DNA of 59,035 nt from Deltaproteobacteria bacterium (GTDB lineage: Bacteria > Desulfobacterota > B13-G15 > RBG-16-54-18): positions 100,506 through 159,540 of the forward strand of contig JAFGNJ010000027.1 in NCBI GenBank assembly GCA_016927065.1, read 5' to 3'. A program made the translations under genes and the position numbers. Below, in pieces: positions 58,584 to 59,035 of this stretch. The notes beneath the pieces were generated by a model. The model did no database searches, was not told where the DNA came from, and was given only the letters and a program-made list of their open reading frames with translations. Each line of letters starts with the position of its first letter. Position 1 is the first letter of the stretch.

Positions 58584-58952
58584 ATGGACGATAAGAATAG
58601 GCCAACGTGTGTGACCGTAATCGGGTGGATTTGGATAATTCTCGGGGCCTTGATGTGCTTTTCGGGTTTAATAGGATTTGCCTTCGTTCAGCTGGATCGA
58701 TTATCAGGGGCTGGTATACTGATGAAAGCTGAACATTTACTTTTTATTAGGATATTTCCATTTTTAGTGATTTTACAACTCGTTATAGCTATTCTAGCTA
58801 TTGTATCTGGAATTAACTTTCTTATGTTGAAATCATGGGCTCGTGGTTTCTTAGAAGCAGTATCTTGCTTGTTTATTCTTTTTACTATCTTTTTATATGT
58901 TGTGATTGTATTACAATGTTTCATGGAGCCATCGGGTTTCGATTACATGTGA
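58584..58952 (+). pseudogene. Membrane protein truncated by an IS element
   Basis: A 122-codon frame with three transmembrane helices, paralogous to the 179-residue protein at 669-1208 (RPTCVTVIGWIWIILGALM versus RPTAVTVIGWIFIAGAILM; both have WAR in the third segment). The stop codon TGA at 58950 is the first three bases of the IS end, so about 55 residues with the last helix are lost. Whether the stub is stable is unknown. Confidence 0.75.
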
Positions 58953-59035
58953 ACCTCCCCCAGTTTAACGGACACTTCAAAACGTATACAGATGAGTATA
59001 CAATGAAGCAGAAAGGAGTGTCTGATGGGAGGGAA
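58950..59035 (+). mobile_element. Left end of an IS3-like insertion sequence (partial)
   Basis: TGAACCTCCCCCAGTTTAAC then GGACACTT has the look of an IS3-family terminal repeat (CCCC...GGACACTT). About 75 bases in, AAAGGAGTGTCTG precedes ATGGGAGGGAA at 59026, placed where the first transposase frame (OrfA) would start. The element continues beyond the window. Confidence 0.65.

Noticed and set aside
1..59035. tRNA, rRNA, CRISPR array or prophage genes
   Set aside because: I looked through the intergenic regions and saw no cloverleaf-like sequence, regular spacer array or phage structural gene; a covariance-model scan would settle the tRNA question.

Overview
The window reads as a Gram-negative, mostly anaerobic bacterium, most likely an uncultivated member of the Desulfobacterota or a neighbouring phylum. 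This is inferred from gene content: LPS genes (GT9 heptosyltransferase, heptose adenylyltransferase, heptose bisphosphatase, Kdo-kinase-like, LpxH-like) occur beside families typical of anaerobes (ferredoxin-bearing MinD ATPases, NifX/NifB-like cluster proteins, Mrp, DUF1847, DUF364, LarB, endonuclease Q, DUF763). I saw no rRNA, tRNA or CRISPR.

Layout. (1) 1-13.2 kb is an accessory stretch of small, mostly membrane or secreted genes, nearly all on the minus strand: DUF2892, MASE3-GGDEF cyclase, SDR, lipoproteins, an RRM protein, DUF4404, a channel-like protein, DUF6868, a PD-(D/E)XK nuclease with zinc finger, DUF4145 and a TPR protein. A ~50-70 bp dispersed repeat recurs at gene 3' ends here. 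(2) 13.2-20.1 kb is housekeeping: endonuclease Q, a small anchored protein and RarA in a translationally coupled operon, then DUF763, an EF-Tu-like domain protein, GT9 and a DRG-type GTPase. (3) 20.1-28.6 kb has DUF1847, M18 aminopeptidase, heptose adenylyltransferase, DUF4177, a 1001-residue protein with a split class III cyclase-like domain, LarB and a GGQ release-factor-like protein. (4) 28.6-36.3 kb is an acquired patch: a double-Cache lipoprotein and an NCS2 permease lie between two ~350 bp direct repeats, followed by a methyltransferase with an attC-like palindrome, a single-chain restriction-modification enzyme with a consensus promoter, and a 34-codon ADP-ribosylglycohydrolase remnant. 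(5) 36.3-38.5 kb has a heptose bisphosphatase fused in frame to Trm112, an alpha/beta hydrolase and a Kdo-kinase-like protein.

(6) 38.6-51.5 kb, all minus strand, is the main point of interest. It is an expanded locus resembling the orange-protein (ORP) clusters of sulfate reducers: thioredoxin reductase, a PAS-sigma54 activator, three NifX/NifB-like proteins, Mrp, several glycine-rich DUF5320 proteins, a cysteine-poor NifU-C-like protein, a DGC-domain protein, thioredoxin, an Fe-S domain protein, TrmO, FmdB, and a MinD-IscU-MinD block. A good sigma54 promoter with two GTTG...CAAC dyads upstream lies just downstream of the activator gene. I infer a sigma54-controlled redox and metallocluster system.

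(7) 51.6-59 kb, plus strand, has a GlcD-like FAD oxidase, an acyl-CoA-synthetase-like enzyme and a polysaccharide block (RmlD, UDP-glucose dehydrogenase, LpxH-like). It ends with a small membrane gene cut by the left end of an IS3-like element at the window edge. That gene is a paralogue of the membrane protein at 669-1208.
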